The notes below the pieces were generated by a model. It had not been told where the DNA came from and made no database searches. It saw nothing but the letters and a program-made list of their open reading frames with translations. A stretch of 64,000 bases of DNA, from assembly GCF_037975245.1 (NCBI RefSeq), contig NC_092581.1, positions 13,669,303 to 13,733,302 of the forward strand, in the 5' to 3' direction. This document shows, one piece after another, positions 21,801-36,800 of this stretch. Position 1 is the stretch's first letter; the number at the start of each line of letters is the position of its first letter. This stretch comes from Apostichopus japonicus (lineage: Eukaryota; Echinodermata; Holothuroidea; Aspidochirotida; Stichopodidae). The translations under genes and the position numbers were made by a program.

Positions 21801-24800
21801 TCATTCCAAATCAAATGCCAGTAATTCAGTTCAATTAAAATCAACTAAATCAAAAGTACCTGCCACACTTTTGTCTAGCAAGAAATTATTCGCCCTCCTA
21901 GAGTTTAATTTCAGATAATCATAATAATAACGAAAAACACTGTACAAGTCAATGAAGCAGAGCTATAACAGTATCCCTCTGACACTCGTATAATTTGACA
22001 GCTTATGATAATGTAACGTTATGTAATTAAAGCAGCCCATCAAAGTTTATGCTCATAACCAGATTCTAGAAGCTATTTTTACAGTTTGTCTCAAAGTCAT
22101 CAAAACATCTCCACAAATAGTTGAGTTGCTTTCCACCAACCCCCCCCCTAAAATATTTCCACTGAAGTATTTGTTTGTCGATAATTCTTGATTTTTGTTA
22201 TTTTCTGGTTTTCTTCATCTTTGTAATTCCTAATACTTTTTAACTCACAAATTGCTTCCTTATTATTCTGCTTGAGTTAATCTGTTTTTTTGTAAAATGT
22301 GATGAAAACCATTCAATTGTTAATACCTGTACGGGCAGCCCAAGGCCTTATTCTCAGCTTTGTTTCTGTTTACTTTCGTTTTCTTTCTAAAATAACATAA
22401 AAACTTGTGAGAAACCCTCGGAGCTCTGGAAATCTCAGTAGATACATTGTCTATAGCCAGTCGATCGTGAGCCAACTTGATTTTTTTCTCTTTCTGTTTT
22501 CATTTCTTACGAAATCTTTGAATATTTTTAGCCCGTAGTATATTGGATACGTATAATTTTTCTGTCATAATTCATAAACAACCACTTTATAGTTATTATA
22601 AGTTTTCCATCTCTAACAAAAAGGGAAAGAGGCAGATCAAATCGAATACTGTGTGAGTAATTGACGAGAAAATATATGCATTCAAAGTTGCAGATATTAA
22701 TACCTACACAGAATCGTTGTTAGTCAGCTTTCTCAATATTTTTTTCCCCCCCTCGTTCTGTAGTTTTACTTTTTTTTATTTGTCACCTATGACGCACCAG
22801 GTGAGTTTATTGGTTTTTCCCCAATAGCTGTCATAACGGTTACTTATCGGTCTGTGTACGTAAGATGGCTTCTTATGGGTACATCTTACGAGAGTCCTCG
22901 CCCTCGGGACACGCAATTCTGTCTTCTCTACGACCGTCGAGAACAGACGGTGTCGGAAGGTGTAATGCGATTGCGGTAACAGGATGGCATTACGATAAAC
23001 TCTGACCTAGTTGTTTTGAGATGAATTACCCCCAACGAAAACAGTTAAAAACATTGGCAGCTTTTTTACCGCAGGGTAGCTTGAAGTTCGGACGTGGGCA
23101 GATTTATGAACAGTGAGATATGTGTCTGGGGTCAAACCGTGCTTTAAGTTGATTATAATCGTCGCGAGGCCTCGTGATTGACTTGTTCCGGAACGGACAT
23201 AAAAGAGAGAAGGGAATGCAACACCTGGAGGAGAGGCTAGGTTAGATCCCTTTTACGTGTATAAATTTATAGCAGCCTTTTTCGGTTTTGAGTTTGATCG
23301 ATTCTCTTGTCATTTCTGTTGTAAACTTCTTAAATGAGTATTGAAATCCATAACAATGTAAGCTGAATGATGAAAGAATTAATGCAAGTTCCTGAACATA
23401 TCAAGTAATGAAGTAAATGTTGAAAAGAAGAATATTTCAAGTTGTTAGTTTTGGAACCCCATCTCAGTATCTTCCTCCTGATTTGAAACATGGTTGATTG
23501 AATGGAAGCTATTTCGACTGGTTGCACCCACAATATGTCACTGGAATGGATCACAGTAGAGTTGTCCCTGATGTTATATCCCCAGATGTTCTTCAAAAGT
23601 GTCACTTTCCTATCATAATCTCCTTGTTGATTTATCTTTAAAAACTGATAAATTTGGAATGTTTGCTTAGTTATTTACCAATTTTAGTTTCATGAAGTTG
23701 CAACTTTTTTTTTTTAAAGAAATTTGTAGGAAATTATGTTATCCTCTCCTGTTTGAATAAGTGAGTTAAATATCATAAAGAACAACCACAAACATTTGTC
23801 ATTAAAAATATATTTATATTTAATAATATTTGCTTTTGATATTGCGCTTAATACCAGTGATAGGTTCTCAAAGCGCTTTACAGACGTTATATTACCCCTG
23901 GTCAATGATAACCTGTCCCAGAGACAATCCTTCCAGTCGGCAGCAGTTATATACTGCGCCCAATGACAAGTTACCTCACAGGTACCCATTTAACCCCTGG
24001 GTGGAGAGAGGCAAGTGAGATAAAGCATCTTTCCCAACGTAATGAACTAGGCAGGAATTAAACCAGCAATCCTTGGATCACAAGTCCGACGCCTCAGCCA
24101 ATTGGCCACCACGCTCTGCATTTATGATGTCATTCACTCTGTAGTTACCAGATGCATTTGCAAAATATCACAAAAATTGAATAACTGATATCTTTGCCAT
24201 GTACAAAACGCTAATGAGAATGCAGGTTTTCACCTAAATATGCATACAATTTCCAGCAGTTTCATTTATAAGCAATCAATTTCTGCCAACAAAATATCCC
24301 TTTTAAGTGTGATCAATAATAGTTAAAGATGCAAAAGTGTCTGGAATTGCGAATAGTTTAGTCGATGTTGGAATCAGAAAAATTGGTTACACAAGAAATT
24401 AACATGTATATAAGGAAAGCATTTGTAAGGAGACAATATTTTAGTAGCAAAATTCCTCCCAAACCTTTCTCCTCACAATCCTCGGCACTATTGTGAGGTT
24501 GTGAGGAGACAGGTAAGCTCATCGCTCATAAATATTCAAACCAGGTACTCTAAGTTTTGAGCTTTGCTCAAAGTGAGTGAGGGAGCTCGTAAGCATTGAA
24601 TATGGATTGCCGCTGAATATGCTTTCTTCATGGTTCTAAAGTACAGTCACATTTGGAGACTACAAATTGTTATTTCACTGAGAAATTCAATAACTCGGGC
24701 CTCTGATAAACAACGATGCCGCCATATATATATTTATCTATCGTGAGGTTGACTGATTTCACGTTCTTAGTGACATAGGCTGGTGCCCTTTTTATTGATA

Positions 24801-27800
24801 ATGCTAATAATTTGGAGGGTAACAGCAGTCGTGTTTAAGAACTGTTTCGAGGAAAGATAAGGTAGGTCGGGCTGTCACGTTGAAACTGTATGGTTTTCTT
24901 TTAGAGACCGTATTGATATCCAGTGTTGCCAGAAGCGGTAACCCCCTGAAGATCAGATTGAACAGAGGAAACCTTTGGGATTTGTTCATTTTGTTGGCTG
25001 CTTGAGGCTATTTAAGTATTTCTGTAGATATATTGAAGGCATATATATATATACAGAAGGAAGACCTTTTTCATTTTGTTCAAACTGTGTTGGTCTTGAA
25101 ATTTTGCAAAAGGTTTTTACATTGCAAGGTCAAATTGATCAATAACTGATTCTTTGTGTCCAAATGTTTAGTCTTTCCTAATTTGCAGAAAGAAGTTTGT
25201 TTTTAAATAAGGAGCAAATTTGTAAATCAAATCTAAAATATATTTGCTAAATGCTTTAGCTTAAAACCTGGAAGCCATTTTCATTATTATTATTATATTT
25301 TTTGGGGTAAATGAAGGAAAATGAACTGATTTTAAGAATTTTAATCACATTGTGGTGATTTGATGTATAGTCTGTCATTAGTAATAGAGATGCTGTAGGG
25401 AGACATGATACGTATATAGCTGTCTGTTCATATTTTATGTTGTTCTTAGTCATGTAATATATGTCTGTATTCTGTGCGTGTTTTTGACCCTTCTGTTACT
25501 GTTACTTGTCATTTAGCCTTTGAAGAAGATCCTGCTAGGATCGAAACGTCAGGCCAACTTACTTGTACACATTCTCTTACACAGGCTCTCTAGTGGATAA
25601 GCAGTTTGCTAACAGTTTTATTTTATTTTGATGTAATATAAGTATGAGTTAAAGCAGTAAAATGCAGTAGACCCAGAATTTATTGCACAAGTCTGGCCCC
25701 GAGGTTAACCTGGATAAGAAATCAGAAATCTAGATGATAAAGTTGCAGTGTAATGTTTATTTCCTGTGCGGTGTATTATGTAGTGTCCTGGTTCCTATAC
25801 AGTTACTGTGTAGTGTCCTGTTTACTGTGCAGTGTATCGTGTAGTGTTATTGTTACCTGTGCAGTTTACTGTATAGTATGTTTCCAATGCAGTTTACTGT
25901 ATACAGTAGGTGCTGTTTCCTATGTACAGTTTACTATGTAGTGTCCTGTTTCCTGTGTAGTTTACTGTGTAGTGTCTTGTTTCCTGTGTAGTTTACTGTG
26001 CAGTATCCTGTTTCCCATATAGTTTTCTGTGCAGTGTCCTGTTTCCTGTTTAGTTAACGATGTAGTGTACCGTTTTCTATGCAGTTTACTATACTATAGT
26101 GTCCTGTTTCCCATACAGTTTACTGTGTAGTGTCTTGTTTCCTGTGTAGTTTACTGTGCAGTATCCTGTTTCCTGTTTAGTTAACCTTGTAGTGTACCGT
26201 TTTCTATGCAGTTTACTAAAGTGTCCTGTTTCCCATATAGTTTACTGCGTAGTGTCTTGTTTCCTGTTTAGCTAACAATGTAGTGTACTGTTTTCTATAC
26301 AGTTTACTACACTATAGTGTCCTGTTTCCCATACAGATTACAGTGTAGTGTCTTGTTCCCTATGCAGTCCACTGTGCATAGTTTCAATTTATCATATGCA
26401 GTTTACTATGCATTATCCAGTCTCAAATTCACTTTACTATGTAATATCATGTCTCCTGCCAGCTTACTATGCAGTGACTTGTGCCTTTACTATGCTGTGA
26501 CCTATTTTCTCAAGCTTGATGATTGTGACAAAAGTGTTTTAGAGTATTTCCTCTACTGCCATTTTACTGATGTAGATGTAGAAGTCGGCAGGTTCATCAA
26601 AAGAAGATGATTTAATCGTTTTGCTACCCAAACTTGAAGCTCAAATTGAAACAACCATTGTCACATTTTTCATGGTTTGTAGTTTAACATGCCTGGTTGC
26701 ACATCGATCATCTTGTAAATGTATAAAATTGTAGAATAAAAGCTTTTGCTGGCTTTTCAACATTTCATGTGGAAACCTCAAGGTTAGCAAACATAATGTT
26801 GTTCGGAACGTTCAGAAAACAAGGTTGTATTTTCGATTAGCAATCCCTTTACTGAACCAACCTATTTCTCTTATTCTACTTTTATTCTCAGCTATGCCAA
26901 AGTAGACATCAAGAACTTCACCAGTAGTTGGAGAGATGGTTTAGCTTTTAACGCTGTTATTCATAGATACAGGTAAATGCTGTCATTCGTAACTTGTAAT
27001 TGCAATCATAGTAAGTGCTATTTTTGGTAATGAATATTTAAATTAACTTTTGGCAATTTTTTTTTTTTTTAACTATTAATTGCAATTTTATACTTAAGCA
27101 GTTATGGCTAAAAGTTATTGCTATAGTTCAAACATGGTGAAGTGAACATAATTAGAAAGTAAATTTATTAACGAAACCATGTGATTATCTAAGTGCCCAT
27201 ATTCATTTTCACATTAATATCAATCACATGAAAAAAGTCAAGCAAAATTAAAAAATGTTCAAAATTAGTTCTCAAACTTGCTTCAGTCATTGCCATGGTC
27301 AGAAATTTGAAATGGATAAAATGTTTACTAGGTTGTTATGTAGTGTAATAATATGCTGTAAAATGTTAAGCAATCTTTTGGAATCCGGAAGATGGGAAAG
27401 TGTAGTGTTATGGCGTAGACAGGTAAGTGTCTCTGCTCGTAAATAAGTAAAAGAAGAAGATTTTTTTAAGATGTTTTTACACATTAATACTTCATCGCGT
27501 TCGACTTTACGTGAGGTACATTCAACCGCCGTGTAACTTTATTATAGAAACGGTCGCTTTTCCACGTTGACTGTGATGGAATTATGAAAGAAGCGATGCC
27601 GTGATTTATTTAGGTCTGAAGATTCTAAGCTGAACCTTTTGCAATTTCCATAAATTCTTCATGGCAATTTATAGTCATGTGATCATCAAAAGAGAGTCTG
27701 CAATTTTAATAGTCTTTTCGGTGGCGGAGTGAAGGAAGGGATTTTATATCTCATTTTTGGTTGTTAATGCCTCGTGAATATTTTTATCACACAAGTTGTT

Positions 27801-30800
27801 CATATTTCACAAATTGTTGATAAACTTTGTTCCAAATTTTGTCCATAGAAAGTTATTTACAGCTGACTGTATCTAGTTGATTACAGAGTCAATTTTGTTA
27901 CAGTCTGTGCCATTGGAAACTTTACTACAAGCTCTTTAATAGCTATGAGAAAATATAAAATCATCCATATATGTAGGAATTTGAGAATATGTAAATTACT
28001 GTGACTTTGTATTATTGCATCAGATGTTGATGGGAATCTAACCAAGAGGAAGAGCGTACAGTGTTAGTGCAGGTGGCCCCGGGAGTGGGTGGTTTAGGTT
28101 AGGGGGAAAGGAGAGGTGATAAAAACAAACTCTTTGTGTCACATGGACAATAGGCTTAGTGACAATCAGCAATATCAACAATTTAAGGAGATGAAATGAG
28201 AGGGGTGTAAGGGGGGGGGGTGGGAGGGTGTATTCAAGGTTACCTAATAACATTAAAAACCTGCTGAAAGTTTGCGGTCATAAAATAGGTATCATATTGT
28301 TCATAAGAAAACGGGATTGAATTTGACTCGAAAAGATTCTGTTGCTTTGCTACCAATGAGAGTGAGTTGTACACACCTGCAAGTTTTGGCATTTGACTGA
28401 CAGTTGTGTCAAACAAGTAACCGGTCGTGTGTTATTCATTAAGGATCCTTTATAATCCTGCGCAGTTGTTCCACCTCCACCACAATCACTCGTTGGGCCT
28501 TAATTTTGTTTGTTTAGCAGACTTTGGTACAAATCTGTGATCAGCAATTAATTAGTCAAATCCACATTGTGCCCAGAATGTTATTGCAAAGGTATGCTAG
28601 ACTTGGTATGTCTGCAAAATATTCTGGTGGTCTAAAGCTACTTGGTTTTTTAAAGGGAGCAGTTTAATTTTCAGGGCAGTGATAATTCACATTTTCTTAA
28701 GGTATAAATTATCTCTTGCGATTGAGCATTCACGAATTGTATCCAGTTTCAAGACGTACAGCAACTTAACATGCACAGTGATATAATGCAAACAATTTCC
28801 CATGAAAATATATACACGTTCATATGACTTTAAATAGTTAATAGTTAAATAATTTAATTGGAGGTATATCAATGGAATTTTCCATGGTAGTGTTGAAGAG
28901 CTTTCATTCCTCCCCCACCCCCCCCCTCCCCTTCCATATCACCAGATGTCATATTATTTTCTCCTGTCCTCAACTACCCATATTTATAAACCATATAGGT
29001 AAACCATGATAAATATTCAACATCAGGTAGAAATGAAATGCTGAATTTGAATATTAAAGCTTGTGTCCCCAGATTGTAGACACTTACTTCTTTTACCAAG
29101 GCCTTATCCATAATTCATTGGATATACTACAACTTGCTGACAGACATTGTATATTTAGCCATCTAGTATTAAAGGACAGTCATGAATCCCCTCTCAGGTT
29201 GTAATAGCTTGGTCACTTCTCGGAATTACCGCCCGCTCTTAGCGTAAGTAGGATCTCTACTCGGAAGATTAGATGGAGAGTTCAGGAAGGCGCGAGGCTC
29301 TGGTTGTCCTCTTTCTGTTTGTTGTTATTTTGTCATCTCGACAGGTTATCGTGGTTATCTGCTTAAAACTGCATTCTCTCATTCCGAATGGTCGTCTCAA
29401 GGGGCACAACAGTCTGTAAAGTAAAATTTTGTCCTGTTTCTGCGAGACTTTCGTTTTGCAGACGACAATATAACTATCAAAGGATAGGGCTGTTTTGTTG
29501 CTCTCTTTTGCGTGAAGTGCCAAGTTTTTTTGTACTCAGGACAGAGAGGTTGCTTATTCAGAGATATTTATCCACGGTGAGAGAAAGAAGAGTTGCAGTG
29601 GCTGGACCATCCTGTTTAGTAATCAGTATGAAACAATAGAGACAATCTCTGCAGACCACCAACTGTGCCTATTGTTTGACACTGCAGAATACAAAAGATT
29701 ACCTCTTTCAAAACCTAGCTGCAGTAATGCTGCAGCCCCCTCAGCTTCCCACTGTTGAACGCAGTGCATTTAGTGGGATTGATGTATGGAAGATGAGTTT
29801 GGAAATTTGCAAAAGACAACTATAAAATTTCTTCATACTTTGAATATTTATATGTGAAATTGAGCGGTTCTTTAAAGCTATGGCCCAGTTTGTTAATCTA
29901 TTTACTTGATTTACTTCGTTTGGTGCTAGACATACACATCAAAATATTTATTTGTTCCGTAAGTAATTCCATTTTTATAAAAAAGAAAAGATGAGAACAA
30001 AGAAAGAATTCTCAAGAAACAAATCTCTTGGATTGTAAAGTTAATTCGAAAACTAGCTCCCCTTTTCTAGAAGAAACTCAATATTACTTCGTTGAGAATA
30101 TTGAAGTTTTTATCAGATGACATAAAGAAGGATCCTATGATGGCATAATTTAGTAGCGAAGGCTCACATATCGGGGAAAGATGAAAAGATATAAGTTTTC
30201 TTATATATTCTCAGAAGATAACGTCGTTCAGTTTTCAGAGGCCTACAGTAGATTGTACGAACATGAAAGGGTCTCTGTCCTTGTTACTCTGTGCAAACTA
30301 TGATTTTTAGAGCGGTATGGATCCATAAATTGATGCTTGCAACTTTGCAGGGTTTCGATAAAAGCACATAGTTGATTTAGAAGCGGAATATTATATTACG
30401 CTAAAAGCAACATAGTGAATCCGGAACTTTTAAAAATACACCCAAATTGATGTTTCTCAAAAACCAAGCGGTAAGACCTGGTCGATCAAGGGACAGCCTG
30501 AAAAGAACAAAATCCTTAAATATGTGACCTGTTGTACTGCTTTTTAACTGTTTTTTTCTTTTGATATCCTCACAGGTGTGATTTGTTTGATTTTGATAAG
30601 ATTCTCCAGAAGGATCCGATACAGAGACTTGAACACGCCTTCCTCGTCGCTCAGCTCCAGTACAGCGTTTATCCTCTACTGGAACCAGATGGTAAGGTGT
30701 CACTTATTATGTCTGTGCAACATTAAATGGTGACTTTAGACAGAATTTTTGTCTTCGTATTTCACAGTCCATGAAAATAAAGTTAAAACTGGTAACGAAT

Positions 30801-33800
30801 TACAACCTGCACTGATAGCAATGATGTTTAATGGTCGTCTATGGTATATGAATCCTCCCCCCACCCCCCCACCCCCCCTCCCCACCTCAAGTCACCCTTG
30901 ATAACAAATTCAAGTGATGGCCTTTTGAATTATGCATACCCCTCTGGTTAGAACATCTGTTCTCCACCACCTAACAAACACTGTCTTCTAAATTTATCAC
31001 AGATTGTTTTCTTTGTTAATATTGGCCATCTCCCATGAAGAATCCTATCCCAGGATCAAACCAAAGTCATAAACCTTTGTTTAGGACCATGGATATTTGC
31101 AGGAGAGTGAGGGGAGGGGGGGTGGGGGAATAGTGGTCAAAGCATTAAAAGAGAGAGTTCTGATAACTGTTCTCTTCTGCCATGAAAGTATCACCAGTTC
31201 TTAATTGTTCACTGATAAAATCAAATCATACATATACATACATATAGGGTAATCATGAATGTGTACAAGCAAGAACATGATTTTCATCATAAATATAAAC
31301 CTGTCTGTAATAACCTTATAGTCCATCTTCCAGAATGATTCCCCCCTAAATGCCACTTAATACAAAATCTGGAGAACAATGTCCAATTCCTGACATGGTG
31401 ATGGGTAACCAGCTCAGTTTTTATTGTTAACTGGTTAAATCTTGCATCGTTTGCCCATTAATCCTTAGGACACTGGTTAACTGGTCATCATACCCCCCCC
31501 CCCTGGATTTTGTTCTACTCATTTCTATGTTAAGCACAGTATCAGTACAAGGTATATCCATCAGTAGTCACTGAATTATTTCCTATCCTCACTAAACTTA
31601 TGTACGTGTCTCTCTCCCATCTATCTAAATAATTTGTAGTAATTATATGTCAACTCTTCATGACTGTACCTGTCCAACCTCACCCTGTACCCTCCCAGTT
31701 CTCCCACCGGTCAGGTGAAATCACAACCAAAGTACATGCATGACAACACCCTTGAACACAAGAAAACTTTTAGTTTTTTGCAGTAACAGACACTTAAGAT
31801 CTTCCTAATTTTAAGGCTGTTCCTTTTCCAAACAAACATCAATATAGTTAGATAAGACCTATAGCACTTTTATAATACTTTTGTAATTTGCATGTATAAG
31901 AATTGCTTCTGGGAGAGGGGGTGGAAAGGATTGCGATTGTCCCATTATCTTGGTAAACTGCTAATTACCTGCTTAATGTAACTCTTGGATTAAAGAAGGA
32001 ATGTTTTGATTTGTTCATAAGTGACTACTGTTATTGGATACTGACCATGGCCTGCCACCTTGTTGATTACAGTATCATATCACATAGTTGTTAACTAAAG
32101 CTTCCTTGAAACTCTTCTCAAATTGGGAACTTTGTACATTGGACAGGGAAAGTTGTGTGTGTCAATGTATGTGTGTGTGGGGAGGGGGTGGGGGTGTGGG
32201 GGGAGGGAGCTGTGGGGGAGGAGAGGCAGGAAGTCAATAAAGCAAACAGCAGAATACAAATCTGTAAGTTAAAGCCTTCCTATACATCTGTCATCTTTAG
32301 TCATTGATTGTATACCTCCACCACCCCCCCCCCCCTCTCATGACACCTCCGCCCACCCAACCTCCCTTCCCCTGCTTTCTTCTTCCTCGTTGAACACGTG
32401 CGGTTCAGGTACCACTGCTAATGGCGTCATACGCATTTCTCAAAAATCCACAATTGTGGTGAACCCTGACTCGAAAAGTAGCAGAAGGACAGCTCACCTA
32501 CTTGGTGAGCGTTCCTTTAACAAAGCGTGACTGATATTTGAATCATTTCGTAGAATAATTGCAGGTAACTACTTTGGAATCTTCACTTGAAATGGTCGTT
32601 CGTTATCACAGTGAGAGCATTCCTCAAGTTCCAGTGCGTTTGAGTTGAGATTCTCGTCTGTAATAAAGCAAGCAAGGATCATTTATAATTGTCTCCGAAG
32701 CTTTATTATCGGGAAAGAGGAGAGATAACGTTCGGAAAAGGAAGACGAGGTTGAAAAAATTTATTCTGACTAGATACCGGGCTGCACTTGCGTTTGGAAT
32801 GTATTAAGAGATGTAGTTGCCATGTTGTGGAATTAGTAATAGGAGTAGTAGTAGTACCATGCCGTATACTGTGGTTTTAGCTGTTGGAATTTATATTGAA
32901 GAATTACTATGGACAGATGGAAAGGATGTTACATTGTGACCTGAGTCAGGGAGTTCTCACAGACTTTGCAAATGGTTTGCTAGATTTAAGTTTGGACCTT
33001 GCGAGAAAGGAGGACACAAACCAGTATAGAACAGACAAATATTAAAGTGTTTATTTATCGTTCTTGTTAATCATCTGTGGCAGAGAGAATGTTTTTTTGG
33101 TTTGGAAATGGTTCAAAATGCTTAAACGTCAGAGTGTAGAAGAAGCCTTGTGAAAAGGAAAGAAGTTGCCGATGAGTCGGAAGGCGGTGGAAGTTTCATT
33201 TCTTTTAATTTTTATTGCAATATTTGTTGAGGTGGAGCTGCCAACCCCCCCCCTCCCCCCGTGTAACCGAAAAATGGTTGGCATCAATAAACAGGTTTTT
33301 TGGGATGTGTGCTTTTTAATTTCTTTAAGGCTGAATTTTGTATGGAATTGTAACTTTGTGTGATACTGAGCAAACTATGTAATATGCGCAGGCAATGGGG
33401 CTCTCCAGCATATAAACAGAGGGCGCTGTTATGTACCAGTCCTAATGTAAACAATCTGTACTGTTTAATCATCTCTACATGAAAGTTACATGATCATTTG
33501 AAAGCTCTCAGAAGAATGGGAACACACTTGATGAACTTGCACGTATAGACATATTGGGATCCATTTTGGAAGTTTGGCCTACTGAATAAAATAAATTGAG
33601 GAGTTTAAAACAAATAAGTTTTACTTGAAATTTCAAACAAAAAAATGTTTCAAAAGATCTCCTGTTCAATAATTATGGCCAAAATTGTATATTTCTAATG
33701 ATCAACTCAGGGTAACATTATTATCTGCAGTCAGAGACTGTAGCTGGTCAAGATTTGCAGAACAAGACCAATGTGACAGCTCCCCTCTGTTGATTTCGGG

Positions 33801-36800
33801 CATAGCTAGGGAGCCACATTGGATAGCCCTCACTCTAATTAGAAGATTCATTTGGTTAGGATGGTTTGGCTTCTCCTAATGCACCAGATATTAACCAACA
33901 GTATACTTATCAAAAATATTAATCAATGTATTAATCATTATTACTCAACCCACAATATATTAATCAACAATTATTAAACAATGATCGCTTGATACACAAT
34001 ATTGTATCCCATACTGTTTACATATAAATGATATATTCTTACTGTACATTGGCAGACCTTTTTAGGTTTGGCCTGACGTCATCACTTCCCATGTAATTCT
34101 CTGTGGACTTTATATTATCATACATTTCCAGCTTTATTTTGATCCCTTTAACAACTTTATGTATCGTTTGACCAGATTTTGAACTCGAATCCAACAAAAT
34201 TGACTTAAAAAGATGAAACATTTGTTTGTTCAAGTAATGATGACTTTGAAAATCTTCCTACATCCTCAGGCCTCCCCTGCCCCTTCCAATAAAAATATGA
34301 CTTCTCCACAATTCATCTCCATTTTGTGAGTGTCCTCTATTGAATGTACATTTATGTTACTCTTCTGTTGTGTTTCTCAGACGTGAATGTTGAATACCCC
34401 GATAAGAGGTCGATCTTGACTTACGTAGCAGCCTTGTACAAAGCACTGCGCAGTGAAACACCAGTGGAGAAGGACACTCAAAGGCTATACACTTCACAGC
34501 TGAAAGTTTCCCTCCGACAAGAGGGTAACCCTTCATTCCAGTCCATCCAAGACGTAAAAAAGAACAGATACTCCTTGACATTATCTCTGGATGGGGTATG
34601 TTTGACCGGAAACGGACAATTTTTTCCCTCTCTCCCCCTCAACCCTCGTCACTTCAAGACAAATCATGATGCAACTCGCTAGTAGGCACGGGAGACGTGT
34701 TCTTCTTCAGGGATATTGTGATTGATGTATTTGTAGTGATACAGCGTTGCATGCAGCAGATCTCTGGTTGTAATACCTCTTTGGCCGTTACTCACGGATG
34801 AGTTACATTCAATAAGATCTCACCGGGTTACTACTCTTCGGGTTGGAGAGATGCAGATAGTGTGATGAATATAGCACTGGGCTATAGATTTTCCATTGTC
34901 ATGCATGGAGTAATGGATCAGTAACTGCTAGTTTAGTGTAGCAACATGATAAACAAACATGGTCAGATTACCACAAAACTAAGTTACACAGATGTATCAA
35001 TATTTTTGTACACTGAACCTTAAAAAGCAGTATTTGGTATTTCTAAATAAATGAAAGTGGTGAACCTCCAAAATGTACACTGCATTATTCAATCATGCAA
35101 AAAGTGTTTAACTAGGAAACAGGTGTAGGTGTAAATGCCTATATAGTATTCATTGTTGATTGTAATATCTGTGTGTTAACTGCAGTGTGTGTGTGTGTGT
35201 GTGTGAATGTGAGGGGGGGGGGTGGGGGAGAGGGTGGCAGAGGTCATGGAAATAGCTAAGTGTAGGTTAAAATATGAGATTCATAGACTGAGGCAATTGA
35301 AACTTTATGATGATACTTCCAAACCTGTGAAGGTAAATATCCTTGCAATATTGATTATTTTCACTGTTTCACTACATACAGACTATGGTTTTGTTGTATT
35401 TTTGTACTTTTCTAGTCTCTAAGCAACATGAGTGATATTGATGTGGACACGTACCAGAGCCACATGGAAAATGTCCTGGCCTGGCTACTGGATGCAGAAG
35501 ACCATCTTAACGTGCAGGAAACGGTCTCGGAGAATGTCGAGAAAGTCAAAGAACAATTCCACACTCATGAGGTCAGTTTTAAATCATCGGTTCATCATTT
35601 TAATTTTTTTTAATTTCTTTAATTTTTTTAATTTTTAATTTTTTTAATTTTTTAAATTTTATTTAAGTCTTTGCCCCTTCCCAATCCCCTTGCCACATTC
35701 AAATGGATAACATGTAAACTGGAGGATTAGTTTAATGCAAATTTAAAGAATATAGATTTAAAAGGGAGATAAGGCAAATGTTAATTTATACAAAACAGTT
35801 GTTTAGTTGTCATCAATCATCTGTGAGTAAAATTTAATCACAATTTTCATGTTTAATTGATGACTTGGCAGAATCAAAGTCAAGCAAAAAGGGGAAAAAA
35901 ATATCAGTGTTAGTAATGTTTCCATAGCAATTTTGGTTTCCAAGATAATAAATCTTCAAAATATGGTTAATCTATGGAAAAGGTTCCTTTTAAAGCATAA
36001 TTTATTTCCTTAGTACAGACGTTCATGTTGATGTTGACGCATTGTTATTATAAATTCTGTAAACTCAATTAAAAAACATTCTGTTGACTTCATTTAAACA
36101 AAAGATCATCCATGGGTGACAATCAACACCACTTTGTCCTTGGAAAAATTTGTAAAGCATTGTAAATGTGTCATCTGAGGCCATTAAAGTCTCAAGTATT
36201 CCCTATTGAGTTTGTGTGTTGCATCTGAGTTAGTGAGCTAAATGGCCTGTGTATTAGATGACAACAGTCCAGTAAGCCCTAATTGATAAACCTTGCATGG
36301 CTGTTTAAAGGGTCATTTAGTAATAATTAAACCCGGTGACAGAAATACAACATAGGCTGAATAAGAGTGTTTGTTTAAAGGTATAATTTTGTGCAGTAAC
36401 AAATGTTACTTTGTAGTAAAAAATGGAGTTAGACCCACTAGTGATGTAAGAATGCAATTGTTCAGCAGTTAGTAGATTACAAATGAAAGATTTAGTTAAA
36501 ATGTTGCAGTCTTGTTCAACACTTTTGCACCTCTTTTCTATGTACATACTTGAAGAAAAAAAAACCTATCACGCCTATCTGCTTCCATCCATTCTTAAAA
36601 GCAAACCCACCCCGCAACCCCACAACCCATCTCCTACAGTTACCCATTGTCTGCCATGACTGATAGTTCAACAACTCTTTTTCTCGTCAACATCTTCCAT
36701 TTTGCTTCTCCGTTCAGACATTCATGATGGAACTGACCTCTCACCAAAACAGCGTTGGAAATGCCCTTCAGGAAGGCAACCGTCTCATCCTGGACAACAA

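Larger units (their letters stand above)
17701..26891 (+). other. Large repeat-rich intron (9.2 kb)
   Basis: Contains, in order: a hAT-like MITE; a 199-bp tandem duplication; a degenerate minisatellite to about 19500; degenerate repeats with AGGTCA-like words around 20600-20735 and 21370-21640, interrupted by a MITE; an antisense SINE; a collapsed DIRS terminus; a GAAACGTC hairpin motif; and a 31-bp minisatellite. No gene is seen. Confidence 0.75.

Noticed and set aside
25753-26610. ORFs over the minisatellite
   Set aside because: Repetitive translation of 31-bp units; no splice context or conserved motif.
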